Source of the DNA: Rhizobium sp. Q54
GTDB lineage: Bacteria; Bacteroidota; Bacteroidia; Flavobacteriales; Flavobacteriaceae
NCBI GenBank assembly: GCA_943328505.2
Contig: CALQAH020000017.1
Coordinates: forward strand, 1 to 42,549
DNA length: 42,549 bases
Reading direction: 5' to 3'
Shown: piece by piece, positions 1 through 8,216 of the stretch
Layout: each line of letters starts with the position of its first letter
How positions within the stretch are numbered: position 1 is the first letter of the stretch
The notes under the pieces: model-generated
Databases searched by the model: none
Told to the model about the DNA's origin: nothing
What the model saw: the letters and a program-made list of their open reading frames with translations, nothing else
Position numbers and translations under genes: made by a program

Positions 1-2
1 AT

Positions 3-56
3 GCTTACGCCAAACCAAATGCATCTGCAAAACAAACTAATAATGAAAACCTATAA
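3..56 (+). CDS. C-terminal end of an unidentified gene (5' part outside window)
   Basis: An open frame enters from the left edge and reads AYAKPNASAKQTNNENL before a TAA stop. It is followed seven bases later by a strong hairpin terminator on the same strand, which suggests a real gene end. The 17 residues are low-complexity and polar, so no family can be assigned. The frame could be fortuitous. Confidence 0.4.
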   Translation, partial: AYAKPNASAKQTNNENL

Positions 57-62
57 AACTAA

Positions 63-94
63 AAACAGCATCAAAAACGTTTTTGATGCTGTTT
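63..94. terminator. Bidirectional hairpin terminator
   Basis: A perfect 32-base palindrome with arms AAACAGCATCAAAAA and TTTTTGATGCTGTTT around a central CG. It lies between the rightward gene end at 56 and the leftward menE-like gene ending at 143, so it can end both transcripts. The A/T-rich outer arm supplies a U-run in either direction. Confidence 0.8.
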
Positions 95-142
95 AATTTA
101 TCTATTTTTGTCTAATAATCTGTATCGATTATTTAGGACTAG

Positions 143-1180
143 TCAAAAACTTTCATTTCTGATAACTTTTCCAAAAGTGGTTTCTTTAAATTTTGAAACA
201 AAAATTATTTCCTTTGGCTTTTCATATTTATCTAATCCATCAAAAATAGTATCAATCAAATCATATTTTTCAGATTCAATAACTAATACTACTTTCTCTC
301 CTAACTCTTTGTCTACTTTTGAAGAAATAAAATATCTGTGGTGAATTAAATGGGTTAACTTTTCTTCTATTTGCTCTGGAATTAATTTAATACCACCACT
401 ATTGATAACATTGTCCATTCTTCCTAGAAAAACAAATTGATTTTCATTAACCAATTCAACAATATCATTCGTGTAGATAATTTCATCCGAAATCCTAGGT
501 GCATGGATCACCAAACAATTTCTATCATCATAAGATATGGTAACATTAGGCAAAACAGTAAATGCTTTTTCACCAACAAGTTTCGCTGCAATATGCGTAA
601 TAGTTTCTGTCATCCCAAAAGTTTCATAAACTTCTGTTTTTAATTTCTTTAATGACTTTTCTAAAGCACTATTAATTTTTGCACCACCAACAATCAACTT
701 TTTAACTTTTTTTAATTCAGTTATTGAATTTTGTGCTTGTAAAGGTACCATAGCTACAAAATTATATCCGTTTTCATCATTAGTTAATGGATGAGAACTA
801 GGAGCAACAAACTCCAAATCTAATCCTAATATCATGGCTCTAACCAACATCATTTTTCCAGCTACATATTTAACAGGCAAACAATGAAGCGCTTTATCTC
901 CAGGATGTAAATCAAAAAAATCTCCTGTAGCAATAGCCGAATTAACCATAGCTTGTTTACTAACCGTTATTGTTTTCGGCACACCAGTTGTACCCGAAGT
1001 TTGCATTTCTATATAATCTTTACTATCAAACCAATCCAATAGAAAATCACCAACTGGCTTTTCAAAATCTTCGCCTTCTTTTATAAAACTATAGGCAACT
1101 CGACACAAGTCTTCTCTATTGAGTTGAAAACCATTCAGTTTAAATTGGATGTGCACATTATTATAAGTAGGATTACTCAT
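143..1180 (-). CDS. menE: AMP-binding acyl-CoA ligase, probably o-succinylbenzoate--CoA ligase (MenE)
   Basis: Adenylate-forming (ANL superfamily) enzyme, 345 aa, shorter than typical 450-aa MenE but like the compact version seen in Flavobacteria. Visible motifs are the ATP-binding loop TSGTTGVPK (residues ~61-69), the TFGMTET adenine/Mg motif mid-protein, and the hinge FLGRMDNVINSGGIKL before the small C-terminal lid domain. In menaquinone synthesis MenE converts o-succinylbenzoate to its CoA thioester, consistent with a menaquinone-using Bacteroidota. I chose the ATG at 1180 (MSNPTYNN) over the frame's upstream start at 1216, which overlaps the CPBP gene; from 1180 the gap is 13 bases and the two are probably cotranscribed. 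No other men gene is in view, so substrate specificity is inferred. Confidence 0.75.
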   Translation of the reverse strand: MSNPTYNNVHIQFKLNGFQLNREDLCRVAYSFIKEGEDFEKPVGDFLLDWFDSKDYIEMQTSGTTGVPKTITVSKQAMVNSAIATGDFFDLHPGDKALHCLPVKYVAGKMMLVRAMILGLDLEFVAPSSHPLTNDENGYNFVAMVPLQAQNSITELKKVKKLIVGGAKINSALEKSLKKLKTEVYETFGMTETITHIAAKLVGEKAFTVLPNVTISYDDRNCLVIHAPRISDEIIYTNDIVELVNENQFVFLGRMDNVINSGGIKLIPEQIEEKLTHLIHHRYFISSKVDKELGEKVVLVIESEKYDLIDTIFDGLDKYEKPKEIIFVSKFKETTFGKVIRNESF

Positions 1181-1193
1181 TATTATCTGGGTT

Positions 1194-2126
1194 TTAATGA
1201 AACAATTCTTTTTCAACTAAAGCAGGTTCAATAACTTTCCCGCTAAGTTTTTCTTTCCAGTTTTTCCAACCGTATTTTTTGCTTAAAATCAATACTAGGA
1301 TTGGGTAAGTTAGGACTATTGAGATAATCATTTCCCATAAAATATCCGATGAATTCTGGACTTGTGTATATTTAAAAATTGCATCAGTTTGCAATGCCGA
1401 AAAATCGCTTGTGATTAATAGAGCCGCGATTAAATTATTACCCAAATGAAATCCTAAAGCTAATTCTAATCCATCATCCATCAATGTCATGATTCCTAAT
1501 AATAGTCCGGTTCCAATATAAAAAATCATAACACTAAAACCCATTTCGGCAACCTCTGGATTGGCACTATGGAATAAGCCAAAAAAAACGGACGTAATTA
1601 TAAGCGGCAACCATCTATTTTTAGCAATTACACCTATTTGTTGCATTAAATACCCACGAAATAAATATTCTTCAAAACCAATTTGAAAAGGAAATAATAA
1701 GATGCTAATTATAAACAAAACAAGAAATTTTGAAGCATCGAAATTCCAAACAATATTGGAGCCATCATAATAATAACTAATCCAAAAAATGATTAGTGAA
1801 AATAAAACTATTAACCCAAACGAAAATAAAATTCTTTTGAAATCAACCTTTAGTCTCGATGTAGTTAAAGAAAGTATACTCCTATTGTGAAGGAAATAAA
1901 CCATAAAAAATAAAGCTCCTAACAGAAAAATAAATATTCCTAAATTCAAACCCAAGGATACATTTTTATTCATTTCTTTGGCCACTTCATACATCTTATC
2001 AATTTCTTCTTTTGATAAAATGAGGTACACTATAAAATTTAAAATAAAAACCCCAGTAGCTATTAATGTTGTAATCAACACACGCCACCAAGCATTATTT
2101 CCTTTGTATGCTTGTTCTATAAACAT
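1194..2126 (-). CDS. CPBP family intramembrane metalloprotease (CAAX/Abi type)
   Basis: A 310-aa, very hydrophobic protein with about eight predicted membrane segments. The three signatures of the CPBP/Abi (type II CAAX protease, MEROPS M79) family are present: EEYLFRG (Glu152, Glu153, Arg157), FFGLFHS (His186) and HLGNN (His227), which together form the intramembrane metal-dependent active site. The substrate is unknown; some family members process prenylated proteins or act in immunity to peptides. It lies just upstream of the menE-like gene on the same strand with a short gap, so the two are likely an operon. The start ATG at 2126 is the only good one. Confidence 0.85.
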   Translation of the reverse strand: MFIEQAYKGNNAWWRVLITTLIATGVFILNFIVYLILSKEEIDKMYEVAKEMNKNVSLGLNLGIFIFLLGALFFMVYFLHNRSILSLTTSRLKVDFKRILFSFGLIVLFSLIIFWISYYYDGSNIVWNFDASKFLVLFIISILLFPFQIGFEEYLFRGYLMQQIGVIAKNRWLPLIITSVFFGLFHSANPEVAEMGFSVMIFYIGTGLLLGIMTLMDDGLELALGFHLGNNLIAALLITSDFSALQTDAIFKYTQVQNSSDILWEMIISIVLTYPILVLILSKKYGWKNWKEKLSGKVIEPALVEKELFH

Positions 2127-2157
2127 TTATTAAATTTAAAATTGATAGGAATAAAAA

Positions 2158-2165
2158 TACTTTTG
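2158..2165 (+). promoter_or_regulatory. -7 box (TACTTTTG) upstream of the ArsC/Spx-like gene
   Basis: A perfect match to the Bacteroidota -7 consensus TAnnTTTG, 54 bases ahead of the start at 2220. No TTG element at the usual 17-23 base spacing is visible; the nearest TTG (2142-2144) is only 13 bases away. Confidence 0.4.
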
Positions 2166-2219
2166 CCACGCCTAAGTTAACTTTTTTTTAAAGATAATTT
2201 AGTAATTTGCAATAAAAAA

Positions 2220-2561
2220 ATGATACAATTATTTCATAATTCAAGATGTGGCAAATCTAGAAATTGTTTGGCTTTTATTGAAAATTCAGAAAAAGAGTTT
2301 GAAATTATTAAATATTTAGAAAACCCACCAACAATAGCAGAATTAACACTAATTCTTAAAAAACTCAATTTCAAACCAATAGAATTAGTTCGCCAGAAAG
2401 AAACCATTTGGATTGAAAAATATAAGAATAAACCAATGACCAATTTTGAAATAATTAAGGCAATGGTAGAAAATCCAATTCTTATAGAAAGACCTATAAT
2501 TATTGATGGCGAAAAAGCCTATATAGGCAGAGATTTAAATACATTAAGTCATCTTATTTAG
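2220..2561 (+). CDS. arsC: ArsC/Spx-superfamily arsenate reductase-like thioredoxin-fold protein
   Basis: 113 aa, the usual length of glutaredoxin-coupled ArsC and YffB proteins. The N-terminus has HNSRCGKSRN, matching the HX3CX3R active site of plasmid R773-type ArsC with catalytic Cys10 and Arg14. Conserved arginines follow in LVRQKE, ILIERPIII and GRDL, equivalent to the three arsenate-binding arginines of the family. The family reduces arsenate to arsenite with glutathione/glutaredoxin. Flavobacteria mostly lack glutathione, so the true reductant or substrate may differ. The gene stands alone, about 20 kb from the ars-type cassette at 23-25 kb, so a housekeeping role is possible. Confidence 0.75.
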   Translation: MIQLFHNSRCGKSRNCLAFIENSEKEFEIIKYLENPPTIAELTLILKKLNFKPIELVRQKETIWIEKYKNKPMTNFEIIKAMVENPILIERPIIIDGEKAYIGRDLNTLSHLI

Positions 2562-2616
2562 AATTATTCCATTCCCCTTTTAACAATCCTTTGTGAAATT
2601 TTATATAATGAAACAG

Positions 2617-2624
2617 TACCTTTG
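2617..2624 (+). promoter_or_regulatory. -7 box (TACCTTTG) of the TonB-dependent receptor gene
   Basis: Perfect TAnnTTTG match with a TTG at 2591-2593, 23 bases upstream, at the edge of the accepted 17-23 base spacing. Transcription would begin near 2631. This rules out the in-frame TTG at 2622 as start and supports the ATG at 2652. Confidence 0.55.
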
Positions 2625-2651
2625 CAAGTATATACACAAGCACAATTTTAC

Positions 2652-5099
2652 ATGAAAAACAGTAACTATTTTATAATCCTTGTCCTATTATTAAGCTCGT
2701 TTTTAAATTATTCTCAACAAAAACAAGAAAAAATAAAATATAAAGTTGAAGGTAAAGTTTTTGAAAAATCAGTCAACGCTCCGCTTGAATACGCAACACT
2801 AACTTTTGTAAACATACAAAATCCAAAGTCAGTTTTTGGGGGAATTACCAATCCCAAAGGGGAATTTAATATTGAAGTTGCAGAAGGAACTTACGATATT
2901 AAAATCGAATTTATCTCCTTCAAACAAAAAGAAATCAAAGCCAAATCAATATCTAGCAATACTATTTTAGGGCTTATTGAACTTGAAGAAGATGCAACCC
3001 AACTGAAAGAAGTTCAAGTAAGAGCTGAAAAAACTACTGTCGAAATAAAATTAGACAAAAAAGTCTATAATGTTGGAAAAGACATAATAGTTAAAGGAGG
3101 AACCGTTAGCGATGTTTTAGATAATGTCCCGTCAGTTGCTGTTGATGTTGAAGGAAATGTTAGTCTAAGAGGTAATGAAAATGTAAAAATACTAATTGAT
3201 GGAAGACCATCAAATGTTAATGTAACAGAGGCATTACGCTTAATATCAGCGGACGCAATTGATAAAGTTGAAGTTATCACAAACCCTTCAGCTCGCTATG
3301 ATGCCGAAGGTGGTGGTGGTTTAATCAACATCATCTTAAAAAAAGGTAAAAACCAAGGCATTAACGGAACTTTTATTACCAATGCCGGATATCCTGATAA
3401 TCAAGGTTTCAGTGGCACATTAAATTATAAAACCAAAGAGTTTAATCTTTTTACAACTCAAGGTTACAGCTATAGAAGCAGTCCAGGAAATGCCACTTTT
3501 AATTCTCGCTATCTTAATGATGATAATACAACCAAAAATTATTTGTTTGAAGATAGAATCAACGATCGTTTAAGTAAATCTTACAATGCCAATTTTGGCG
3601 TAGAATGGTTTTTGGATAATTCAACAACTTGGACCAATGCATTCAATTACCGCAAAAGTAATGGTGACAATACTGATAATGTAAATCAAGATTATTATGA
3701 TGAAAATCTGAATTTTAATTTTGCTCGAAAAAGAATCAACAAAGAAATAAGTACTAGTAGTAATGTTGAATTCACTACTAATTTTATAAAAAAATTCAAA
3801 AAAGAAGGTCATAAATGGACTATAGACGGATCGTTTTCTACTAATATCGATTTGAATACTGCAATTATTAATGAAACACAATCCAACACCAGTACATTAA
3901 GATTAGACGAAACATTAAGTGATCAAAAACAAAATAGAAACTTAATTCAAACCGATTATGTTTTACCCATTGGAAAAGGAAGTCAACTTGAATTAGGTTA
4001 TCGAGGCGATTTCACAAATATTACCACCAAATATTCAGTTGACAGAAACGGAATTCCATTTGACCAATTTACAAATACACTACAGTATATTGAAAAAGTA
4101 AATGCATTGTATTCGCAATTTGGATTTAAAATCAAAAATTTCTCAACTTTACTTGGAATGCGTTGGGAAGATTCAAATATCGACATTAACCAATTAGCGA
4201 CTAACGATTATAACAATAAAAGATACAATAATTTCTTTCCTTCTGCCTTTTTCAACTATGAATTTAAAGATAAAAGTAGCGCTACCTTAAGCTATAGCAA
4301 AAGAATACAACGCCCAAGAGGAAGACAACTAAATCCCTTTAATAACTTATCGAGTAACGTAAACATCTTTGTTGGAAATCCCGATTTAGATCCTGCTTAT
4401 ACTGATGCTATCGATTTTGGATACATTAAACGATGGGACAAAATTACTTTCAACACATCCTTATATTTCAATATTACTAAAGACTTTTTTGAACGTGTAA
4501 GAATTGAAAATGGTGAGTTTGACAATGGTGTTCCAATTATTATTACACAACCTATCAATTTGGCAACAGAATACAGAACTGGTTTTGAATTTACTTTAAA
4601 CTATTCTCCTTATAAATGGTGGAAGCTCAATGGTAATTTTAATATCTTCCAAAACAAAACCGATGGCGATTTTACTTATACCGATTTTATTGGAAATGAA
4701 GTATATCAAAACTTTGATTTTACAAATACCTCTTGGTTTACAAGAGTAACTTCAAAAATCACTTTACCTTATAAAATTGACTGGCAAACTAATGCAACCT
4801 ATAATGGTGAACAAAAAAATGCACAAGGAAAAACCAAAGGTATTTTTGGTGCCAATCTTGGTTTTAGTAAAGATGTTTTAAAAGATAAAGGAACAATAGC
4901 ATTCAACGTTAGTGATGTTTTTAATTCTAGAAAACGAATTATGGAAAACTACATTCCTAGCGGTGCAGATACATATGCCGAAATGCAATGGAGAGTGCGT
5001 CAATTTACAGTTTCGTTTACCTACCGATTTAATGTACAGAAAAACGAAAAGGAAAAACCTAGAAAATCTCAACAAGATGATGGTGGTGGAGATTTTTAA
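2652..5099 (+). CDS. TonB-dependent outer-membrane receptor-like beta-barrel protein
   Basis: 815 aa. Order: signal peptide MKNSNYFIILVLLLSSFLNYSQQ; carboxypeptidase-regulatory-like beta-sandwich (~residues 30-115, with NAPLEYATLTF and FNIEVAEGTYDIKIEF); plug domain (~125-235, including SVAVDVEGNVSLRGNENV and LIDGRPS); then a long beta-barrel rich in alternating aromatic/polar strands, ending in an aromatic-rich strand before a disordered basic/Gly tail (QQDDGGGDF). This is the outer-membrane beta-barrel type common in Bacteroidota, taking up an unknown ligand with TonB energy. There is no SusD partner or iron-binding signature next to it, so the substrate cannot be named. The start is fixed by the signal peptide and the -7 box at 2617-2624. 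Confidence 0.85.
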   Translation: MKNSNYFIILVLLLSSFLNYSQQKQEKIKYKVEGKVFEKSVNAPLEYATLTFVNIQNPKSVFGGITNPKGEFNIEVAEGTYDIKIEFISFKQKEIKAKSISSNTILGLIELEEDATQLKEVQVRAEKTTVEIKLDKKVYNVGKDIIVKGGTVSDVLDNVPSVAVDVEGNVSLRGNENVKILIDGRPSNVNVTEALRLISADAIDKVEVITNPSARYDAEGGGGLINIILKKGKNQGINGTFITNAGYPDNQGFSGTLNYKTKEFNLFTTQGYSYRSSPGNATFNSRYLNDDNTTKNYLFEDRINDRLSKSYNANFGVEWFLDNSTTWTNAFNYRKSNGDNTDNVNQDYYDENLNFNFARKRINKEISTSSNVEFTTNFIKKFKKEGHKWTIDGSFSTNIDLNTAIINETQSNTSTLRLDETLSDQKQNRNLIQTDYVLPIGKGSQLELGYRGDFTNITTKYSVDRNGIPFDQFTNTLQYIEKVNALYSQFGFKIKNFSTLLGMRWEDSNIDINQLATNDYNNKRYNNFFPSAFFNYEFKDKSSATLSYSKRIQRPRGRQLNPFNNLSSNVNIFVGNPDLDPAYTDAIDFGYIKRWDKITFNTSLYFNITKDFFERVRIENGEFDNGVPIIITQPINLATEYRTGFEFTLNYSPYKWWKLNGNFNIFQNKTDGDFTYTDFIGNEVYQNFDFTNTSWFTRVTSKITLPYKIDWQTNATYNGEQKNAQGKTKGIFGANLGFSKDVLKDKGTIAFNVSDVFNSRKRIMENYIPSGADTYAEMQWRVRQFTVSFTYRFNVQKNEKEKPRKSQQDDGGGDF

Positions 5100-5116
5100 G
5101 CAATATCATAAAAATA

Positions 5117-5148
5117 AAAAAAGTCCCCGCATTAACGGGGACTTTTTT
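5117..5148. terminator. Strong bidirectional terminator after the receptor gene
   Basis: Stem AGTCCCCG / CGGGGACT with loop CATTAA, flanked by A6 on the left and T6 on the right. It separates the receptor gene (+) from the small membrane protein gene (-). Confidence 0.9.
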
Positions 5149-5167
5149 AGTAAAACAAAACTTAATC

Positions 5168-5338
5168 TTAAGCTTGTTCTAACGCTTTCTTAGCTTTTCT
5201 TTCTTGCAACAATTCTCTAACGCCTCCAAAAATCCAATAAGGAACAATGAAAGTTATTAAAAACATCATCAACCAAAAACCAATTGTTAAAATGGTTAAG
5301 AAAGCTAAAAAACCTAAATACTGAGAAAATTCAAACAT
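5168..5338 (-). CDS. Small membrane protein, 56 aa
   Basis: A short protein beginning MFEFSQYLGFLAF, with one long or two short hydrophobic segments (residues ~7-38) and a charged C-terminal tail (ELLQERKAKKALEQA). The function is unknown. The frame extends to a TTG at 5368, but that codon lies inside the -7 box TACATTTG (5366-5373, minus strand), so translation must start at the ATG at 5338. The promoter and the downstream terminator support it as a real single-gene unit. Confidence 0.7.
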   Translation of the reverse strand: MFEFSQYLGFLAFLTILTIGFWLMMFLITFIVPYWIFGGVRELLQERKAKKALEQA

Positions 5339-5365
5339 GTTTTCCGGAATTTTTTGAATTATAAG

Positions 5366-5373
5366 CAAATGTA
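5366..5373 (-). promoter_or_regulatory. -7 box (TACATTTG) of the small membrane protein gene
   Basis: Perfect TAnnTTTG on the minus strand, with TTG (CAA at 5394-5396 on the plus strand) 20 bases upstream: a complete Bacteroidota housekeeping promoter. The start codon lies 28 bases beyond the box. Confidence 0.65.
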
Positions 5374-5435
5374 GAACTATTATTTTTTCTTACCAATTAA
5401 AACCAAATCATTTTTATAAAATAATTATTTATGCG

Positions 5436-5443
5436 TAATTTTG
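5436..5443 (+). promoter_or_regulatory. -7 box (TAATTTTG) upstream of fumC
   Basis: Perfect TAnnTTTG match 42 bases before the fumC ATG. No TTG is visible at 17-23 bases upstream, so the -33 element is absent or degenerate. Confidence 0.5.
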
Positions 5444-5485
5444 AACTCCATAATCAAATAACCGAATAACCAAATAAACATCCAA

Positions 5486-6883
5486 ATGGAATACAGAATA
5501 GAAAAAGACACCATGGGAGAAGTTCAAGTACCTGCCGATAAATATTGGGGTGCACAAACAGAACGTTCCCGAAACAATTTTAAAATTGGCCCATCAGCAT
5601 CCATGCCTAAAGAAATCATAGAAGGTTTTGCCTATTTAAAAAAAGCTGCCGCTTATGCGAATTGTGATTTAGGAGTTCTTTCAATAGAAAAACGTGATGC
5701 CATTGCAACGGTTTGTGACGAAATATTAGCCGGAAAATTGGAGGATCAATTCCCATTAGTGATTTGGCAAACGGGTTCAGGCACACAAAGTAATATGAAT
5801 GTCAACGAAGTGGTGGCCAATAGAGCACAAGTATTGGCTGGTTTTAAAATTGGCGAAGGTGAAGCCGTCGTAAAAGCCAATGATGATGTCAATAAATCAC
5901 AATCTTCTAATGATACCTTTCCAACAGGAATGCACATTGCAGCCTATAAAGCTGTAGTCGAAATAACCATTCCTGGTGTAGAAAAACTTCGAGATACACT
6001 TCATGCCAAAGCGATTGAATTTAACAAGGTTGTAAAAATTGGACGTACCCATTTAATGGATGCCACGCCTTTAACTTTAGGACAGGAAATCTCAGGTTAT
6101 GTTGCCCAATTAAATTATGGCATCAAAGCCTTAAAAAACACACTAGCACATCTTTCCGAAGTAGCACTTGGTGGCACCGCTGTTGGGACGGGTTTAAATA
6201 CTCCCGATGGTTATGATGTAAAAGTGGCCGAATATATTGCCCAATTTACAGGTCATCCTTTTGTAACCGCACCCAATAAATTTGAAGCGTTAGCATCACA
6301 CGATGCCATCGTAGAAAGTCATGGTGCTTTAAAACAATTGGCGGTTTCCTTAAATAAAATTGCTAATGATGTAAGAATGTTAGCTTCTGGACCACGCTCT
6401 GGAATTGGAGAAATTATCATTCCCGAAAACGAACCTGGTTCTTCTATCATGCCAGGAAAAGTAAACCCAACACAATGCGAAGCTTTAACCATGGTTTGCG
6501 CGCAAGTTATTGGAAACGATGTAGCCATCACCGTTGGTGGTCTGCAAGGCCATTATGAATTGAATGTTTTCAAACCGGTAATGGCTGCCAACTTCTTGCA
6601 ATCAGCACGATTGTTGGGTGATGCATGTCTATCATTCGATGAACATTGTGCCAGCGGAATAGAACCTAACCACAAACGTATCAAAGAATTAGTTGATAAT
6701 TCATTAATGTTGGTTACTGCATTAAACACCAAAATTGGTTATTACAAATCGGCAGAAATTGCACAAACAGCGCACAAAAATGGAACCACTTTAAAACAAG
6801 AAGCCGTTCGATTGGGTTATGTCACCGCAGAAGATTTTGATGCTTGGGTAAAACCAGAAGAAATGGTGGGAAGCTTAAAATAA
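5486..6883 (+). CDS. fumC: Class II fumarate hydratase
   Basis: 465 aa, the normal length for class II (iron-independent) fumarases. The N-terminal part has the family pattern [29 protein letters not shown] and KSSND-like [13 protein letters not shown] form the substrate site, and the superfamily signature [11 protein letters not shown] lies at about residues 318-328. The enzyme interconverts fumarate and malate in the TCA cycle as a cytoplasmic tetramer. The start ATG follows the -7 box by a normal leader, and the gene ends just before a terminator, so it is monocistronic. The close relative aspartase is less likely given the overall pattern. Confidence 0.95.
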   Translation: MEYRIEKDTMGEVQVPADKYWGAQTERSRNNFKIGPSASMPKEIIEGFAYLKKAAAYANCDLGVLSIEKRDAIATVCDEILAGKLEDQFPLVIWQTGSGTQSNMNVNEVVANRAQVLAGFKIGEGEAVVKANDDVNKSQSSNDTFPTGMHIAAYKAVVEITIPGVEKLRDTLHAKAIEFNKVVKIGRTHLMDATPLTLGQEISGYVAQLNYGIKALKNTLAHLSEVALGGTAVGTGLNTPDGYDVKVAEYIAQFTGHPFVTAPNKFEALASHDAIVESHGALKQLAVSLNKIANDVRMLASGPRSGIGEIIIPENEPGSSIMPGKVNPTQCEALTMVCAQVIGNDVAITVGGLQGHYELNVFKPVMAANFLQSARLLGDACLSFDEHCASGIEPNHKRIKELVDNSLMLVTALNTKIGYYKSAEIAQTAHKNGTTLKQEAVRLGYVTAEDFDAWVKPEEMVGSLK

Positions 6884-6913
6884 ATGATAGTTGACAATTA
6901 ATAATTAACAAGT

Positions 6914-6941
6914 AACCTGCAATGCTTTTGCAGGTTTTTTT
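6914..6941 (+). terminator. Terminator after fumC
   Basis: Stem AACCTGCAA / TTGCAGGTT with a 5-base loop and a run of seven T. The last T is also the first base of the nhaA -7 box, so termination and the next promoter are directly abutted. Confidence 0.85.
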
Positions 6942-6948
6942 ATCTTTG
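6941..6948 (+). promoter_or_regulatory. -7 box (TATCTTTG) of nhaA
   Basis: Perfect TAnnTTTG immediately following the fumC terminator. It excludes the in-frame ATG at 6922 and supports the ATG at 6967 as the nhaA start, with a leader of roughly 10-12 bases. Confidence 0.55.
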
Positions 6949-6966
6949 AGATTAACAAACCACCAA

Positions 6967-8124
6967 ATGAAACGCACCAAAATATTTAATAATTTTTTCC
7001 ATAGCGAAAAAGCTGGTGGCATCACTTTAATTTTTTGCACCTTACTTTCCTTGCTTCTTGCCAATTCAGCATTGGGTGAAAACTACATGCATTTTTGGCA
7101 TATACAATATGGCGGTCACAGCATCGAACATTGGATCAATGATGGATTAATGACCATTTTCTTTCTACTTATCGGTTTAGAATTAGAACGGGAAATTTAC
7201 AACGGTGAACTTTCCGATATCAAAAATGCTTTATTGCCAATCTCGGCTGCTATTGGTGGAATGTTAATTCCTGCTGGATTGTTTTTGTTATTAAATTTTG
7301 GAACTTCAACCCAATCAGGAGCTGGAATTCCAATGGCTACCGATATTGCATTTGCGCTAGGGATACTATCACTTCTGGGAAATAAAGTTCCTACTTCTTT
7401 AAAAGTTTTGTTAACCGCTTTAGCTGTTATTGACGATTTAGGCGCCATTTTGATAATTGCCATTTTTTATACAGGTGATTTGAACTGGTTAAATTTAGGA
7501 ATAGCACTTTCAATATTTGGATTGCTATTACTTTTAAACCGTTTGAAAGTCCACAACTTAATTCCCTATTTAATTGGTGGCGTTTTTATGTGGTATTTTA
7601 TGCTAAACTCTGGGGTTCATGCAACAATAACTGGAGTTTTATTGGCATTTGCCATTCCATTTAGTGCAGGTGATAAAAAATCAGGTTCAATCATTTTACA
7701 AGAATTTTTACATTTACCCGTAGCATTTATTGTCTTACCTCTTTTTGCGTTAGCCAATACAGCAATTCTAATTAATTCCGATTGGCATAATGCTTTATTA
7801 CAAAAATACACTTTGGGAATTGCTCTTGGCTTAATCCTTGGAAAACCAATAGGAATAGCGCTTTTCAGTTATTTATCTGTCAAACTAAAGATTTGTAAAC
7901 TACCCGAAGATATCAATTGGAAAGCGGTAATTGGTGTTGGATTTCTCGGCGGTATTGGATTTACCATGTCTATTTTTATTACACTCCTCGCCTTTTCAGA
8001 TAAGGAACATATTGACAATTCAAAAATTATGATACTCATCTCCTCATTAATTGCTGGTGCCATTGGTTTCTTCTATTTGAAAGCGGTTTTAAAAACTGAC
8101 GTTATTGAAGAAACTGAGGAATAA
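6967..8124 (+). CDS. nhaA: Na+/H+ antiporter NhaA
   Basis: 385 aa inner-membrane protein with about 12 hydrophobic helices. The hallmark transport site AVIDDLGA (two adjacent aspartates, ~residues 156-157, equivalent to E. coli Asp163/Asp164) is present, as is the unwound-helix motif PMATDIAFALGIL (equivalent to Thr132/Asp133). GVGFLGGIGFTMSIFI near the C-terminus is also typical. NhaA exports Na+ in exchange for protons and contributes to salt and pH homeostasis. The start MKRTKIFNNFF was chosen because of the -7 box at 6941-6948. It converges on corA; the whole space between them is an imperfect palindrome. Confidence 0.95.
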   Translation: MKRTKIFNNFFHSEKAGGITLIFCTLLSLLLANSALGENYMHFWHIQYGGHSIEHWINDGLMTIFFLLIGLELEREIYNGELSDIKNALLPISAAIGGMLIPAGLFLLLNFGTSTQSGAGIPMATDIAFALGILSLLGNKVPTSLKVLLTALAVIDDLGAILIIAIFYTGDLNWLNLGIALSIFGLLLLLNRLKVHNLIPYLIGGVFMWYFMLNSGVHATITGVLLAFAIPFSAGDKKSGSIILQEFLHLPVAFIVLPLFALANTAILINSDWHNALLQKYTLGIALGLILGKPIGIALFSYLSVKLKICKLPEDINWKAVIGVGFLGGIGFTMSIFITLLAFSDKEHIDNSKIMILISSLIAGAIGFFYLKAVLKTDVIEETEE

Positions 8125-8216
8125 ACACGAATTGTACAAATTTTTTAATCTAATTAATTACACAAAATACATGTTAGTGTAATTTTTAGTTCGTGATAAT
8201 TGATGCCATTCGTGTT
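8124..8216. repeat. 93-bp imperfect palindrome filling the nhaA-corA gap; likely bidirectional terminator/intergenic repeat
   Basis: The outer arms AACACGAAT (8124-8132) and ATTCGTGTT (8208-8216) are perfect reverse complements. A second perfect arm pair, AATTACAC (8156-8163) and GTGTAATT (8177-8184), flanks a 13-base loop and is followed by a T-run. The element starts at the last base of the nhaA stop codon and ends one base before the corA stop codon. The inner stem is a plausible terminator. The outer CACGAAT/ATTCGTG arms resemble an intergenic repeat I associate with Flavobacteria (from memory, not checked). Confidence 0.6.

Noticed and set aside
6922..6966. Upstream ATG at 6922 as the nhaA start
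   Set aside because: It lies within the fumC terminator and before the nhaA -7 box, so it would not be on the mRNA.
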